Assembly (NCBI GenBank): GCA_963205315.1
Contig: CAUJIO010000078.1
Location: 1-64,000, forward strand
Length of the DNA: 64,000 nt
Origin: Pseudomonadota bacterium
GTDB taxonomy: Bacteria; Pseudomonadota; Alphaproteobacteria; Rhizobiales; Aestuariivirgaceae
Reading direction: 5' to 3'
Numbering within the stretch: the first letter of the stretch is position 1; each line of letters starts with the position of its first letter. The position numbers were made by a program, and so were the translations under genes. Under the pieces are notes generated by a model. The model worked only from the letters and a program-made list of their open reading frames with translations, did no database searches and was not told the origin of the DNA. Below, one piece after another: positions 44,194-52,404 of this stretch.

Positions 44194-44207
44194 TTGACTT
44201 GAGTCAA
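44194..44207. promoter_or_regulatory. TTGAC-N4-GTCAA palindrome, FNR/FixK-like box
   Basis: TTGACTTGAGTCAA has the same arms and spacing as 29703-29716. It is centred about 53 bases before the M20 deacylase start at 44254. Confidence 0.4.
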
Positions 44208-44253
44208 ACCTCCCGGCTTTGACTTGCACTTCTCCCCGTGACAATGAGCCTCT

Positions 44254-45405
44254 ATGACATCTTCGCTCACGCATCTTGAAAAGCTCATCGCCTTTCCCAG
44301 TGTCAGCCGGGACAGCAATCTTGATCTGATCGGCTATGTGAAGGACGTATTGTCGGGACTGGGCATCGCCTCGATCCTCGTTCACAACGAGGATGGGCGG
44401 AAGGCCAATCTCTGGGCCACCATCGGTCCCGCAGACACGCCAGGCGTGGTGCTCTCGGGCCATACCGATGTCGTGCCCGTCGAAGGCCAGGCCTGGACGT
44501 CGGACCCCTTCCACCTCACCCGGCGCGATGGCAATCTCTACGGCCGAGGCTCGGCCGACATGAAGGGCTTCATCGCCTGCTGTCTCGCGATGGCGGAACG
44601 GGCCGTCACGGCGCCGTTGAAGTCACCCATCCATTTTGCGTTTTCCTATGACGAGGAAATCGGCTGCGTCGGGGTCCGGCGGCTGCTTGATCTTTTGAAG
44701 GATGCGCCGATCCGCCCCCGTCTGTGCATCGTCGGTGAGCCGACGCTGATGCAGGCGGTCACCGCCCACAAGGGCAAGCTCGGCTTCCGCGTCACGGCGC
44801 ACGGGCTCGAGGCGCATTCGAGCCTCGCCCCCATCGGTGTCAACGCGATCTACATGGCAGCCGACCTGATTGCGGCGATCCGCACCCTGCAGAAGGACAT
44901 CGCCGAACGCGGCGCGCGCGATGGCGACTATGAGGTTGCCTATACCACCTTGCACGTCGGCAAGATGCAGGGGGGCGAAGTCATGAACATCGTTCCCAAC
45001 CGTTGCACCTTCGATTTCGAGATCCGCTACCTGCCGGAAGAGAATGAACACGCCATCGTCAACCGCATCAAGGCGGCGGCGGAGACAGTCGCCGCTTCCT
45101 ACCGCGATGTCTTCGCACAGGCGCGCTTCGAGTTCATGGACCTGCAGAGTTATCCGGCGATGAACACGCCCGTCGACAGCGAGGCGGTGAAATTCGTCCA
45201 CGCGCTGACGGGCGGCAACTCAACGGGCAAGATCACTTTTGGCACCGAGGGCGGGTTGTTCCAGAAGGTGCTCGGCACACCCGCCGTCGTCTGCGGCCCC
45301 GGCAACATCGCCGTGGCGCACAAGCCTGACGAATATGTCAGCGAGGCCCAGATGGCAGCCTGCGACAGGATGCTGGCAAGGCTCGTGGAGAAGCTCAGCG
45401 CCTAA
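44254..45405 (+). CDS. M20 deacylase, acetylornithine deacetylase (ArgE)-like
   Basis: The 383-residue enzyme has SGHTDVVPVEGQAWTSDPFH, GRGSADMKGFIACCLAMAER and FSYDEEIGCVGVRRLL with the catalytic DEE. GHKGKLGFRV-type and AHSSLAPIGVNAIYMAADLI mark the dimerisation domain. The C-terminal FGTEGGLFQ and NIAVAHKPDEYV are as in ArgE. In this setting it more likely cleaves an N-acyl catabolic intermediate than acetylornithine. Its stop overlaps the convergent DUF1028 gene's stop by 4 bases. Confidence 0.85.
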   Translation: MTSSLTHLEKLIAFPSVSRDSNLDLIGYVKDVLSGLGIASILVHNEDGRKANLWATIGPADTPGVVLSGHTDVVPVEGQAWTSDPFHLTRRDGNLYGRGSADMKGFIACCLAMAERAVTAPLKSPIHFAFSYDEEIGCVGVRRLLDLLKDAPIRPRLCIVGEPTLMQAVTAHKGKLGFRVTAHGLEAHSSLAPIGVNAIYMAADLIAAIRTLQKDIAERGARDGDYEVAYTTLHVGKMQGGEVMNIVPNRCTFDFEIRYLPEENEHAIVNRIKAAAETVAASYRDVFAQARFEFMDLQSYPAMNTPVDSEAVKFVHALTGGNSTGKITFGTEGGLFQKVLGTPAVVCGPGNIAVAHKPDEYVSEAQMAACDRMLARLVEKLSA

Positions 45406-46079
45406 GGATCGCCCGGCACGCCGTAACTCGGCGCTTTGGTCGGGTCGATGGCGCGCTGCAAGTAGGCGCCCATCTGCGACTTGTAGTCTTCCCACAGGCG
45501 CCGCAGCACCTTGATGGGATTTTCGTCATCCCAGTCGACGCGCAGGTTCACCAGCGGGAAGGCCTGCTCGTGATAAACGATGAGTGCCGCTGAATGTACA
45601 GGCCCCTCCTCGCCACCTGATGCCAGTCCGGCCTCGAGCGATCGCAACAAGCGCTCGGCCAGATGCTGGTCAGCATTGGCCGCGAAGGCGTCAGTCATGA
45701 CCGTTGCAAGCGATGCGGACTTCAGGAGATTCCCGGCCGCAACGCAGTCGCGCTGTTCCGAGACAGCGTGAACCCCAAGAATATTCCTGCCCGACCACGA
45801 GGCCGAAAGGCCGTTGCGGTCCACCGCCGTCAACTGGCGGTATTCAATGTGGGGCCGGTCCCTGATTATCCTGTCGATTGAATCCCTTGCGCTCAATCCT
45901 TGAGCCATCAGATCAAGCAGCAGGGGTCCAAGATTGGGGTCCGTTACATTCTGTGTTGCCACTGCTCCCACGCCGGCTCTGGCATGCGGGCAGCGCGCAC
46001 CGACGGCAATCGACGAGGTGGTGATGGCAACGCCGAAGGCGCCCGATCTGGCGCAACGGCCAGCGATTGAAAAGGTCAT
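45402..46079 (-). CDS. DUF1028 (Ntn-hydrolase-like) protein
   Basis: The 225-residue protein begins MTFSIAGRCARSGAFGVAIT and carries TSSIAVGARCPHARAGVGAV, ATQNVTDPNLGPLLLDLMAQ and GRNILGVHAVSEQRDCVAAGN, which define DUF1028. Members are proposed as Ntn-type hydrolases of peptides or amides. It is the last gene of the five-gene minus operon from flavin reductase to here, 12 bases after the Rieske gene. Confidence 0.85.
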   Translation of the reverse strand: MTFSIAGRCARSGAFGVAITTSSIAVGARCPHARAGVGAVATQNVTDPNLGPLLLDLMAQGLSARDSIDRIIRDRPHIEYRQLTAVDRNGLSASWSGRNILGVHAVSEQRDCVAAGNLLKSASLATVMTDAFAANADQHLAERLLRSLEAGLASGGEEGPVHSAALIVYHEQAFPLVNLRVDWDDENPIKVLRRLWEDYKSQMGAYLQRAIDPTKAPSYGVPGDP

Positions 46080-46091
46080 CGCAATCTTCCT

Positions 46092-47252
46092 TCACTCATC
46101 AGCGGGCAGCCGTTTGGCGAGATAGCGGGCAAAGTCATGGATCTCGCGTTCGAGCCAGCTCAGCGGACCTCGGGACGCAAGCGGCGCCTTCGACCCGTTG
46201 AAAATGCCTTCGACCACGAACTTGTCTTCGGCGTTCACCCGATCGAAGAAATCGGTAAGTTCACTCACCCATGCGTCGCGCTGCTCGCCAAGCGCTTCAT
46301 GCACCTCCGGCGCCAGCGCGATCCCAAAGCGCAAATGCACTTCGCCGACGCCGTTTGGCCGCAACGACAGATACCAGAGGTGATCCGGCGCCAGCACATA
46401 CATGTGGCTCGGGAAGATCGTCGGCAGAATCGACGTGTACCGCCACTTGCCGTCGAGCCGCGTGTTGCTGGCATGAGCGCGGCCATATTTGGCGTTCTCG
46501 TCCTTGGTAAAAGTCTGATAGGTGAAGGCATCGAAAACCTCGTCGGGAAACACCGTGTCTTCGACCGGGAACCAGGCCCCGACCGTCGCCCGGTGGGCCA
46601 CTGGAAGATGGTAGCCTTCCATGAAGTTCTCGTTCAGGAGTTTCCAGTTGGTCTTCCAGGTGTGGTCCTGGTTCACGACCGGAATGTAACCCGCCATGGC
46701 GTAACGTTCGACGACTGGCAGCAGCGGCGCCAGAAGATCGGCAATTGCCGGGGCGTCGCGGTTCAGGGTCACATAGATCCAGCCTTCCCAGATTTCGGTC
46801 CGCAGTTCCGGCAGGCGATACTGCTTCTTGTCGAAGGCCGGGTCTCGTCCGCCCATGTGGCCGGCGCCAATGACCTTGCCCTCGGTATCGTAGGTCCAGG
46901 CGTGATACGGGCAGACCAGCTTGTTGCCGCATTTTCCCCTGCCCTCTACCAGCGGCATCATCCGATGCAGGCAAACATTAGAGAAACTGCGGATCACGCC
47001 GTCACGGCCACGCATTACGAGGATCGGCTGATCGCCGATCGAGAAGGTAATGTAGTCACCAGGCTGTGGGATATCGGCCGCCAGCCCCGGGCAGGCCCAC
47101 TCGCGCGCAAAGATTAGCTGCTGCTCAAGCTCCAGTACGGCTTCCGAGCGATAGAGCAGCGGCGGAATGGTGTCGGCCTGCGAAAACGGCGTGGCCGCCA
47201 CGGCGGTGAGCGCCGCCAGGGCGTCCCGCAGCTCGTTTGGCAGTTCGGTCAT
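46092..47252 (-). CDS. Rieske non-heme iron oxygenase, alpha subunit
   Basis: The 386-residue protein has the Rieske cluster motif CLHRMMPLVEGRGKCGNK and LVCPYHAW (C-x-H...C-x2-H) near 90-115. The mononuclear iron site is in NENFMEGYHLPVAHRATVG, where the bridging residue is Glu-Gly-Tyr-His instead of the more frequent Asp. It hydroxylates or demethylates an aromatic or quaternary amine. No ferredoxin or reductase gene is adjacent, so it must borrow one. Start is set at the ATG at 47252, 7 bases after the RidA gene's stop. Confidence 0.85.
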   Translation of the reverse strand: MTELPNELRDALAALTAVAATPFSQADTIPPLLYRSEAVLELEQQLIFAREWACPGLAADIPQPGDYITFSIGDQPILVMRGRDGVIRSFSNVCLHRMMPLVEGRGKCGNKLVCPYHAWTYDTEGKVIGAGHMGGRDPAFDKKQYRLPELRTEIWEGWIYVTLNRDAPAIADLLAPLLPVVERYAMAGYIPVVNQDHTWKTNWKLLNENFMEGYHLPVAHRATVGAWFPVEDTVFPDEVFDAFTYQTFTKDENAKYGRAHASNTRLDGKWRYTSILPTIFPSHMYVLAPDHLWYLSLRPNGVGEVHLRFGIALAPEVHEALGEQRDAWVSELTDFFDRVNAEDKFVVEGIFNGSKAPLASRGPLSWLEREIHDFARYLAKRLPADE

Positions 47253-47259
47253 GCCCGCC

Positions 47260-47676
47260 TCAATCCGGAATGACGGCGGTGACTTCGATCTCGACAACCC
47301 ATTCAGGCCTGGCGAGTGCTGTTATCACCAGACCGGTCGAACATGGGAACACGCCTTTCAGCCACTTGCCCATCTCCTGATAGACATCCTGCCGGTAGCG
47401 GATGTCGGTCAGATAGACCACGATGCGGCAGATGTGATCCATGTGGCCGCCGGCCTCTTCCATCAGCATCTTGATGTTGGCCATGGTCTTCGCCGTCTGC
47501 TGCTTGGCATCGCCAACATGCAGGGATTCGCGCGTGTCGAGATCCTGGGAGACTTGCCCGCGCAGAAAGACCATGGTGCCGCGGGCGACGACGCCCTGGC
47601 AGAGGTCATTGTCGAGCTTCTGCTCCGGATAGGTCGCCTTCGTATTGAACGGACGAATTCTCGTATGTGCGGTCAT
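47260..47676 (-). CDS. RidA/YjgF-family enamine/imine deaminase-like protein
   Basis: The 138-residue protein has VVARGTMVFLRGQVSQDLDT, AKQQTAKTMANIKMLMEEAG, ICRIVVYLTDIRYRQDVYQE and a final TALARPEWVVEIEVTAVIPD in which the family's catalytic-arginine region reads ARPEWVVEIE. It probably hydrolyses a reactive enamine or imine made in the pathway. The start overlaps the stop of the monooxygenase gene by one base (TAATG), so translation is coupled. Confidence 0.85.
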   Translation of the reverse strand: MTAHTRIRPFNTKATYPEQKLDNDLCQGVVARGTMVFLRGQVSQDLDTRESLHVGDAKQQTAKTMANIKMLMEEAGGHMDHICRIVVYLTDIRYRQDVYQEMGKWLKGVFPCSTGLVITALARPEWVVEIEVTAVIPD

Positions 47677-49142
47677 TATTCTGCTGCCTGCTTTTTGACG
47701 CCCCAGATATTGTCGGATAGTCCACCCGCCTTCTGGGCGAACTTCAAGGTGCTGTTCCAGTCGAAAGTGCGATAGACGGCCGCCGATTGGGCAAAGGGCG
47801 GCGACTGCGCGAAGAGCTGGAACGTCAGCCGGTGGCCGGCGTAGTCCGAGTTCAGCAGGTCGCGGGCCAGCGCCAGCAGTTTGCGGCGGTCCTCGGCCTG
47901 CCACTCGTCATTGACCGTGTAATACTTGTCCATCCACTTCTTGGTCTCGGGATGATCGAAGACCGCGGCATCCGGCGTGACGCAGATCTGGCCGCCGCAA
48001 AGTTCGCGGGCGATGTGCATCATCTTCGGCAAATTGTTCAACGCATGGCAGCGGCCGGTCATCAGCAGCGACTGGTTCGGCATCAGCAGGCCATTCGGAC
48101 TCTTTTCCCCCGTGGCAACGGCCGCCGTCAGATGGGCGTTGATGCCTTCCCGCCAGATGGCAAGGTCAGCCAGCTTCTCTTGTACGGCCTGCTGCTTGTC
48201 GAGGCCGGTCTGCCGGGCGTTCCACAACGCAGCACCGATGATGAGGTCGGCATAGGACAGGGTGCGCTGCACGAAGGGGAAAGCCGAATAGCGATGCAGC
48301 GTCTGGCGGATGAAGGCCGCCGCGCGCGTGTGCTGGTAGAAGAGCACGTCCTCCCAGGGGATCAGCACATTGTCGAGGATCATGATCGTATCCACCTCGT
48401 CGAACTTGTTCGACAGCGGATAGTCGCGTTCCGCGGCGCGGCCTGTGAAACCGGTGCGGCAGATGTGCTTGACGCCCGGCGCATCCATCTTGACGATGCA
48501 GCCCAGCGCATATTCCGACAACTTGGCGTCGCCCCAGTTGGCGATCGTCGGCTTGAGGAAGGCCTGATTGGCATAGGCCGCCGCGGTTTCGTACTTGGCG
48601 CCGCGGATGATGATGCCGGCATCGGTCTCCTTCACCACATGCACCAGCATGTCCGGGTCCTGGTCCTGCGGGCGCTTCGAACGGTCGCCCTTGGGGTCGG
48701 TGTTCGCGGAGACGTGGAAGGGATCGTTCTTGATCGCCAGCTGGATGTGGCGCTCGATATTCTGGGCGAAGCGCGGGTCGATCTCGTTGAGGATGTCCTT
48801 GCCGTCCCACAGCGACCACATTTCGCCGATGGTCTCGTCACCCACTCGCGTCACGACGCCGCCGATGTCATTCATCACCGTATCGACGGCCTTGCGCTTG
48901 TCGTCCCAGTCCTGCTTCTCGAATGGCAGGCGTGTGCCGATGGCAAAGCGTTCGCCATGTTCCTCATGGGTCATCACATCGCGCGTCGCGGCCTCGTGCT
49001 GCATGTCGTAGATGCGGGCGCGGATGTCGACCAGAGGCTTGAACTGCGGATGGCGGGTGACGTCCCTCACCTTCTCGCCATTGATCCAGACCTCGCGTCC
49101 GTCGCGGATCGAGTCACGGTATTGTTCGCCTGTCCTGATCAT
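47676..49142 (-). CDS. FADH2-dependent monooxygenase, 4-hydroxyphenylacetate 3-hydroxylase (HpaB) family
   Basis: The 488-residue protein starts MIRTGEQYRDSIRDGREVWI and has MNDIGGVVTRVGDETIGEMW, KETDAGIIIRGAKYETAAAY, DNVLIPWEDVLFYQHTRAAA and ELCGGQICVTPDAAVF, all typical of HpaB/PvcC-type group D flavin monooxygenases. It hydroxylates a phenolic or other aromatic ring using free reduced flavin from the reductase 4 bases upstream. The family is broad, so the true substrate cannot be named. Confidence 0.9.
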   Translation of the reverse strand: MIRTGEQYRDSIRDGREVWINGEKVRDVTRHPQFKPLVDIRARIYDMQHEAATRDVMTHEEHGERFAIGTRLPFEKQDWDDKRKAVDTVMNDIGGVVTRVGDETIGEMWSLWDGKDILNEIDPRFAQNIERHIQLAIKNDPFHVSANTDPKGDRSKRPQDQDPDMLVHVVKETDAGIIIRGAKYETAAAYANQAFLKPTIANWGDAKLSEYALGCIVKMDAPGVKHICRTGFTGRAAERDYPLSNKFDEVDTIMILDNVLIPWEDVLFYQHTRAAAFIRQTLHRYSAFPFVQRTLSYADLIIGAALWNARQTGLDKQQAVQEKLADLAIWREGINAHLTAAVATGEKSPNGLLMPNQSLLMTGRCHALNNLPKMMHIARELCGGQICVTPDAAVFDHPETKKWMDKYYTVNDEWQAEDRRKLLALARDLLNSDYAGHRLTFQLFAQSPPFAQSAAVYRTFDWNSTLKFAQKAGGLSDNIWGVKKQAAE

Positions 49143-49145
49143 GTG

Positions 49146-49661
49146 TCAGTTCCCTTCGTGAGCGGTGATGCGCCGAAAGGCGCGATTGCAATAGACCAGC
49201 GGTTCGGCGTCGCCCTTGTGGGCGGCGATAACGCGGCCGATGAAAATCCGGTGTGTGCCGGCATCGAGACTCTCATGCGTCTCGCATTCGAAGATGGCGG
49301 TCGCATCAGTCACCAGCGGCAGGCCAGTGTCACCTTCCCGCCAGTCATGATTGTCAAAATCGAAGGGCTTGCCTTCGCGCGGACGGCCAGAGAAGGTTTC
49401 GGCATAGGCCCGGTTTTCGACGCCCAGGAGGCTCACCGCGAAGGTGCCGTTGACATCGAGCGCGGAGAGCGCCGGGCTCTTGCGGTTGATGCAGATGAGG
49501 ACCAACGGCGGATCGGCAGACACTGAGGAAACGGCGCTGACCGTCAGTCCAAAGCGCCCTGCCGGTCCGTCCGTCGTCACCACCGACACCCCGGTCGCGG
49601 CAAGTCCCATCGCAGATACGAAATCCTGTGATGCCACAGGCGGTTTGGCCATCGCGTTCAT
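49146..49661 (-). CDS. Flavin reductase (HpaC-like) partner of the HpaB-type monooxygenase
   Basis: The 171-residue protein has the split-barrel flavin reductase motifs MGLAATGVSVVTTDGPAGRF, TVSAVSSVSADPPLVLICIN, NGTFAVSLLGVENRAYAETF and the terminal HRIFIGRVIAAHKGDAEPLV. It supplies reduced FAD/FMN to the HpaB-type enzyme and is the first gene of the five-gene minus operon. It diverges from the LysR gene across 93 bases. Confidence 0.9.
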   Translation of the reverse strand: MNAMAKPPVASQDFVSAMGLAATGVSVVTTDGPAGRFGLTVSAVSSVSADPPLVLICINRKSPALSALDVNGTFAVSLLGVENRAYAETFSGRPREGKPFDFDNHDWREGDTGLPLVTDATAIFECETHESLDAGTHRIFIGRVIAAHKGDAEPLVYCNRAFRRITAHEGN

Positions 49662-49754
49662 CTGTCCGTTCCCTCCGTTCAGATGAAGGAAGACTGACAG
49701 AGTGCATGGCTTCGGAAAAATAGATTATATTGGCATCTTGAATAGGATTGTTCG
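49662..49754. promoter_or_regulatory. Divergent promoter region between the monooxygenase operon and lysR
   Basis: A 93-base gap with an AT-rich stretch (AAAAATAGATTATATTGGCA near 49718) that should carry promoters and a LysR site. No exact boxes are called. Confidence 0.4.
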
Positions 49755-50669
49755 ATGTTAAGATTTACTCTGCGGCAAATCGAATATGCGGTGGCCATCC
49801 TGGATCACGGTTCGGTGGCGGCAGCCTCGGTGCATCTGGGCGTTGCCCAGCCCACGCTGTCGGCCGCACTGGCGAAGCTTGAGGACCAGGTTGGACTACA
49901 GCTTTTCATCCGCCACCATGCTCAGGGTGTCAGTCCCTCGCCCGCCGGCCTGAAGTTTCTCGCCGAAGCCCGAAACCTTCTGACCCACGCCCAGGACTTG
50001 CAGCGCGACACCGAATCGGCCGGAACGGCGATCGCCGGAGTATTGTCGCTGGCGAGCTTCGCCACCATTGCACCGGCCATCGTGCCTCAGCTCATTTCGA
50101 GCTTCATGGCGGTTCATCCGGCGGCCTCCATCCACATGGCGGAAGGCACTCAGGACGAACTCTTTGCCGGATTGCGCGGCGGACAGTTCGAACTGGCGCT
50201 TCTTTACGATGTCGACATGCCGGACGACCTGAGCGTCACGCCACTCGCGTCGGTCGCGCCATATGTCCTGCTACCCGAAGGCCACCGGTTGACCCGTCTG
50301 CGCCAGGTGCCACTGGTGGCCCTGAAGGATGAGCCTTTCATCCTGCTCGACATCGCACCGAGCCGAACCTATTTCACCCGCATCCTGGAGGCAGCCGGCA
50401 TTACACCGCGCGTCGCGTTCTCCTCTCCTTCCCTGGAGGTCGTGCGCGGATTGGTGGGACAGCGACTGGGCTATTCGATTCTGGTGACGCGGCCACATGG
50501 CGATCACTCCTATTCGGGCGAAGCACTGGCCGTGAAGCCCATCGCCGACGATGTCGAACGCGGCGTCATTGCACTTGCGGCCTTGAAGCAGATGCGCAAG
50601 ACACGTCTGGTCTCGGCCTTCGAGGCGCATTGCATCAATACCTTCAGGAAGACCGGGAGCAACCTGTGA
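49755..50669 (+). CDS. LysR-family transcriptional regulator (OxyR/CysB-type effector domain)
   Basis: The 304-residue regulator starts MLRFTLRQIEYAVAILDHGS with the HTH AAASVHLGVAQPTLSAALAK. The effector domain has GVLSLASFATIAPAIVPQLI and LRGGQFELALLYDVDMPDDL. It diverges from the flavin reductase/HpaB operon and overlaps the DadA-like gene downstream by 4 bases (GTGA), so it probably controls both; that is inferred from layout. Confidence 0.9.
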   Translation: MLRFTLRQIEYAVAILDHGSVAAASVHLGVAQPTLSAALAKLEDQVGLQLFIRHHAQGVSPSPAGLKFLAEARNLLTHAQDLQRDTESAGTAIAGVLSLASFATIAPAIVPQLISSFMAVHPAASIHMAEGTQDELFAGLRGGQFELALLYDVDMPDDLSVTPLASVAPYVLLPEGHRLTRLRQVPLVALKDEPFILLDIAPSRTYFTRILEAAGITPRVAFSSPSLEVVRGLVGQRLGYSILVTRPHGDHSYSGEALAVKPIADDVERGVIALAALKQMRKTRLVSAFEAHCINTFRKTGSNL

Positions 50670-51916
50670 GCCATCTCAACGCGACGATCATCGGGGCGGG
50701 AATTGTCGGCATGTCGACAGCGGCGTTCCTGCAGCGCAGTGGTTACAAAGTGACGGTCATTGACCGTTTGCCGCCCGGCCAAGGCTGCTCCTTCGGCAAC
50801 GCCGGAGGGCTGGCATTTGCCGAAATCACTCCGACGATCCATCCCAAAGTCCTGCTGAAGATTCCTGGCTGGCTGATGGACCCGCTGGGACCGCTGACCA
50901 TCCGGTGGTCCTATCTGCCAAAGGCGTTGCCGTGGTTTCTGGCGGCCGGACGAAATGCCATGCCACACCGGGTGAAGCAGATCACCGAAGCGCGCGCCAA
51001 TCTGGCGCTGCGTGTCGTGGCCGATTTCGAGACCCTCCTCAAGGCAGCAGGAACAGCAGATCTGATCAAGTATCAGGACACGCTGCGCCTCTATGACAAT
51101 GAACACCAGTTCCAGTCAGAAGCCGGCGAACGCGAAACCAAGAAATCCTACGGCTTCGAGATGAAGCGCCTCTCCGGTGGAGAGGTGCGCGAACTTGAAC
51201 CCGCCATCGGGACGAATGTTCATTGCGGCGTCTTCCATGGTGGCTGGTATTTCGTCACCAATCCGGAACGCGTGGTAACTTCGATCGCTGCAGACGTCGT
51301 GAAGAATGGCGGCGTCATTCTCGCCGACGATGTCGTATCGCTTGAACGGACGGGCAATGCTGTCAGCCATCTCCAGCTCAAGTCGGGCGCGCGCATCGCC
51401 GTCGACAAGCTGGTCGTATGTGCGGGAGCCTATTCGCATCTGCTGGCAAAGCAGCTGGGCGAACGCATTCCGCTTGAGGCCGAACGCGGCTATCACATGG
51501 TGCTGCCGAATTCCGGCGTGTCGCTTTCGCGCTCGATCACTTATGCCCGCACACCGGGAGCGGCAACGCCCATGGAGATGGGGCTGCGGCTCGCCGGAAC
51601 CGATGAATTCGCAGGCCTCGATGCCGAACCAAACTATGCGCGCGCCGACAGGCTATGGTCCCTTTTCAAGGCCGTGTTACCGGGTCTGCGAGAACCGGAT
51701 GGCACCACGACCCGGTGGATGGGCAGGCGTCCAGGTACGCCAGATTCGCTTCCCGTGATCGGCCCGTCGAAGACGGCGTCGAATGTCTGGTATGGTTTTG
51801 GCCATGGCCACATGGGTCTGACGTGGGGGCCTACCACCGGACGGCTGATTTCCGAGCAGATTACCGGGGAACGTAGCAATATCGATCTCTCAGCCTACCG
51901 GGCCGATCGCTTCTAA
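50666..51916 (+). CDS. FAD-dependent D-amino acid dehydrogenase-like oxidase (DadA family)
   Basis: The 416-residue protein begins VSHLNATIIGAGIVGMSTAA (FAD-binding GxGxxG) and has GCSFGNAGGLAFAEITPTIH, AVDKLVVCAGAYSHLLAKQL, EAERGYHMVLPNSG and a C-terminal MGRRPGTPDSLPVIGPSK with GHGHMGLTWGPTTGRL. It oxidises an amine or amino acid, passing electrons to the membrane. The GTG start overlaps the lysR stop. It may act on an amine released in the catabolic pathway. Confidence 0.85.
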   Translation: MSHLNATIIGAGIVGMSTAAFLQRSGYKVTVIDRLPPGQGCSFGNAGGLAFAEITPTIHPKVLLKIPGWLMDPLGPLTIRWSYLPKALPWFLAAGRNAMPHRVKQITEARANLALRVVADFETLLKAAGTADLIKYQDTLRLYDNEHQFQSEAGERETKKSYGFEMKRLSGGEVRELEPAIGTNVHCGVFHGGWYFVTNPERVVTSIAADVVKNGGVILADDVVSLERTGNAVSHLQLKSGARIAVDKLVVCAGAYSHLLAKQLGERIPLEAERGYHMVLPNSGVSLSRSITYARTPGAATPMEMGLRLAGTDEFAGLDAEPNYARADRLWSLFKAVLPGLREPDGTTTRWMGRRPGTPDSLPVIGPSKTASNVWYGFGHGHMGLTWGPTTGRLISEQITGERSNIDLSAYRADRF

Positions 51917-52369
51917 GGCCAGGATTTCTATTTCGCCGCCAGCGAAATCCACCGCATCTCCGACGCTTCGGCTCATGACAGCGCGGGCCAGAGGCGCCGT
52001 ATAGGCGATGTAACCTTTCGCCGGATCGGCTTCGTCTTCTCCTACAATGGCAAAGGTCTGGGTACGGCCATCGGCGCGGGCAATCTTCACACGCGTGCCA
52101 AATGCAACGGCATCGACGGGGTTCGGTGCCGTCTTCGGCTGCGCGGTTGAACGCCTTAGCATCCAGTATCTGAGATCGCGCGACGCACGCGCGATTGCCG
52201 CCTTGTCCGCATTGCGCTGACCATTCGCGAGCAAACGGCGAGCCTCGTCGATCTCAGCATCGATCAAACGCAGTCCGCGCACCGTCACGACATTGGGATT
52301 GGGGCTGACCGGACGCTCGGCAAGCTCCTCCGGCTTGTCATCTTGTTCTTTGACAAAGGCACGGCTCAT
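51890..52369 (-). CDS. GreA/GreB-family transcription elongation factor-like protein
   Basis: The 159-residue protein has VTVRGLRLIDAEIDEARRLL (coiled-coil part) and a C-terminal FKBP-like domain with FGTRVKIARADGRTQTFAIV, VGEDEADPAKGYIAYTAPLA and the SVGDAVDFAGGEIEILAL end. This is the GreA/GreB pattern. Residues at the coiled-coil tip are not clearly acidic as in GreA, so cleavage stimulation is uncertain. It overlaps the DadA-like gene's 3' end by 27 bases in convergent orientation. Confidence 0.75.
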   Translation of the reverse strand: MSRAFVKEQDDKPEELAERPVSPNPNVVTVRGLRLIDAEIDEARRLLANGQRNADKAAIARASRDLRYWMLRRSTAQPKTAPNPVDAVAFGTRVKIARADGRTQTFAIVGEDEADPAKGYIAYTAPLARAVMSRSVGDAVDFAGGEIEILALEAIGPVG

Positions 52370-52404
52370 GGGTTCAATGCCTGCAACACTTTCAACTGGA
52401 CGTC

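Noticed and set aside
44254-45405. Assigning the M20 enzyme as the biosynthetic argE
   Set aside because: The catabolic neighbourhood makes an N-acyl-intermediate deacylase as likely; sequence alone does not decide.
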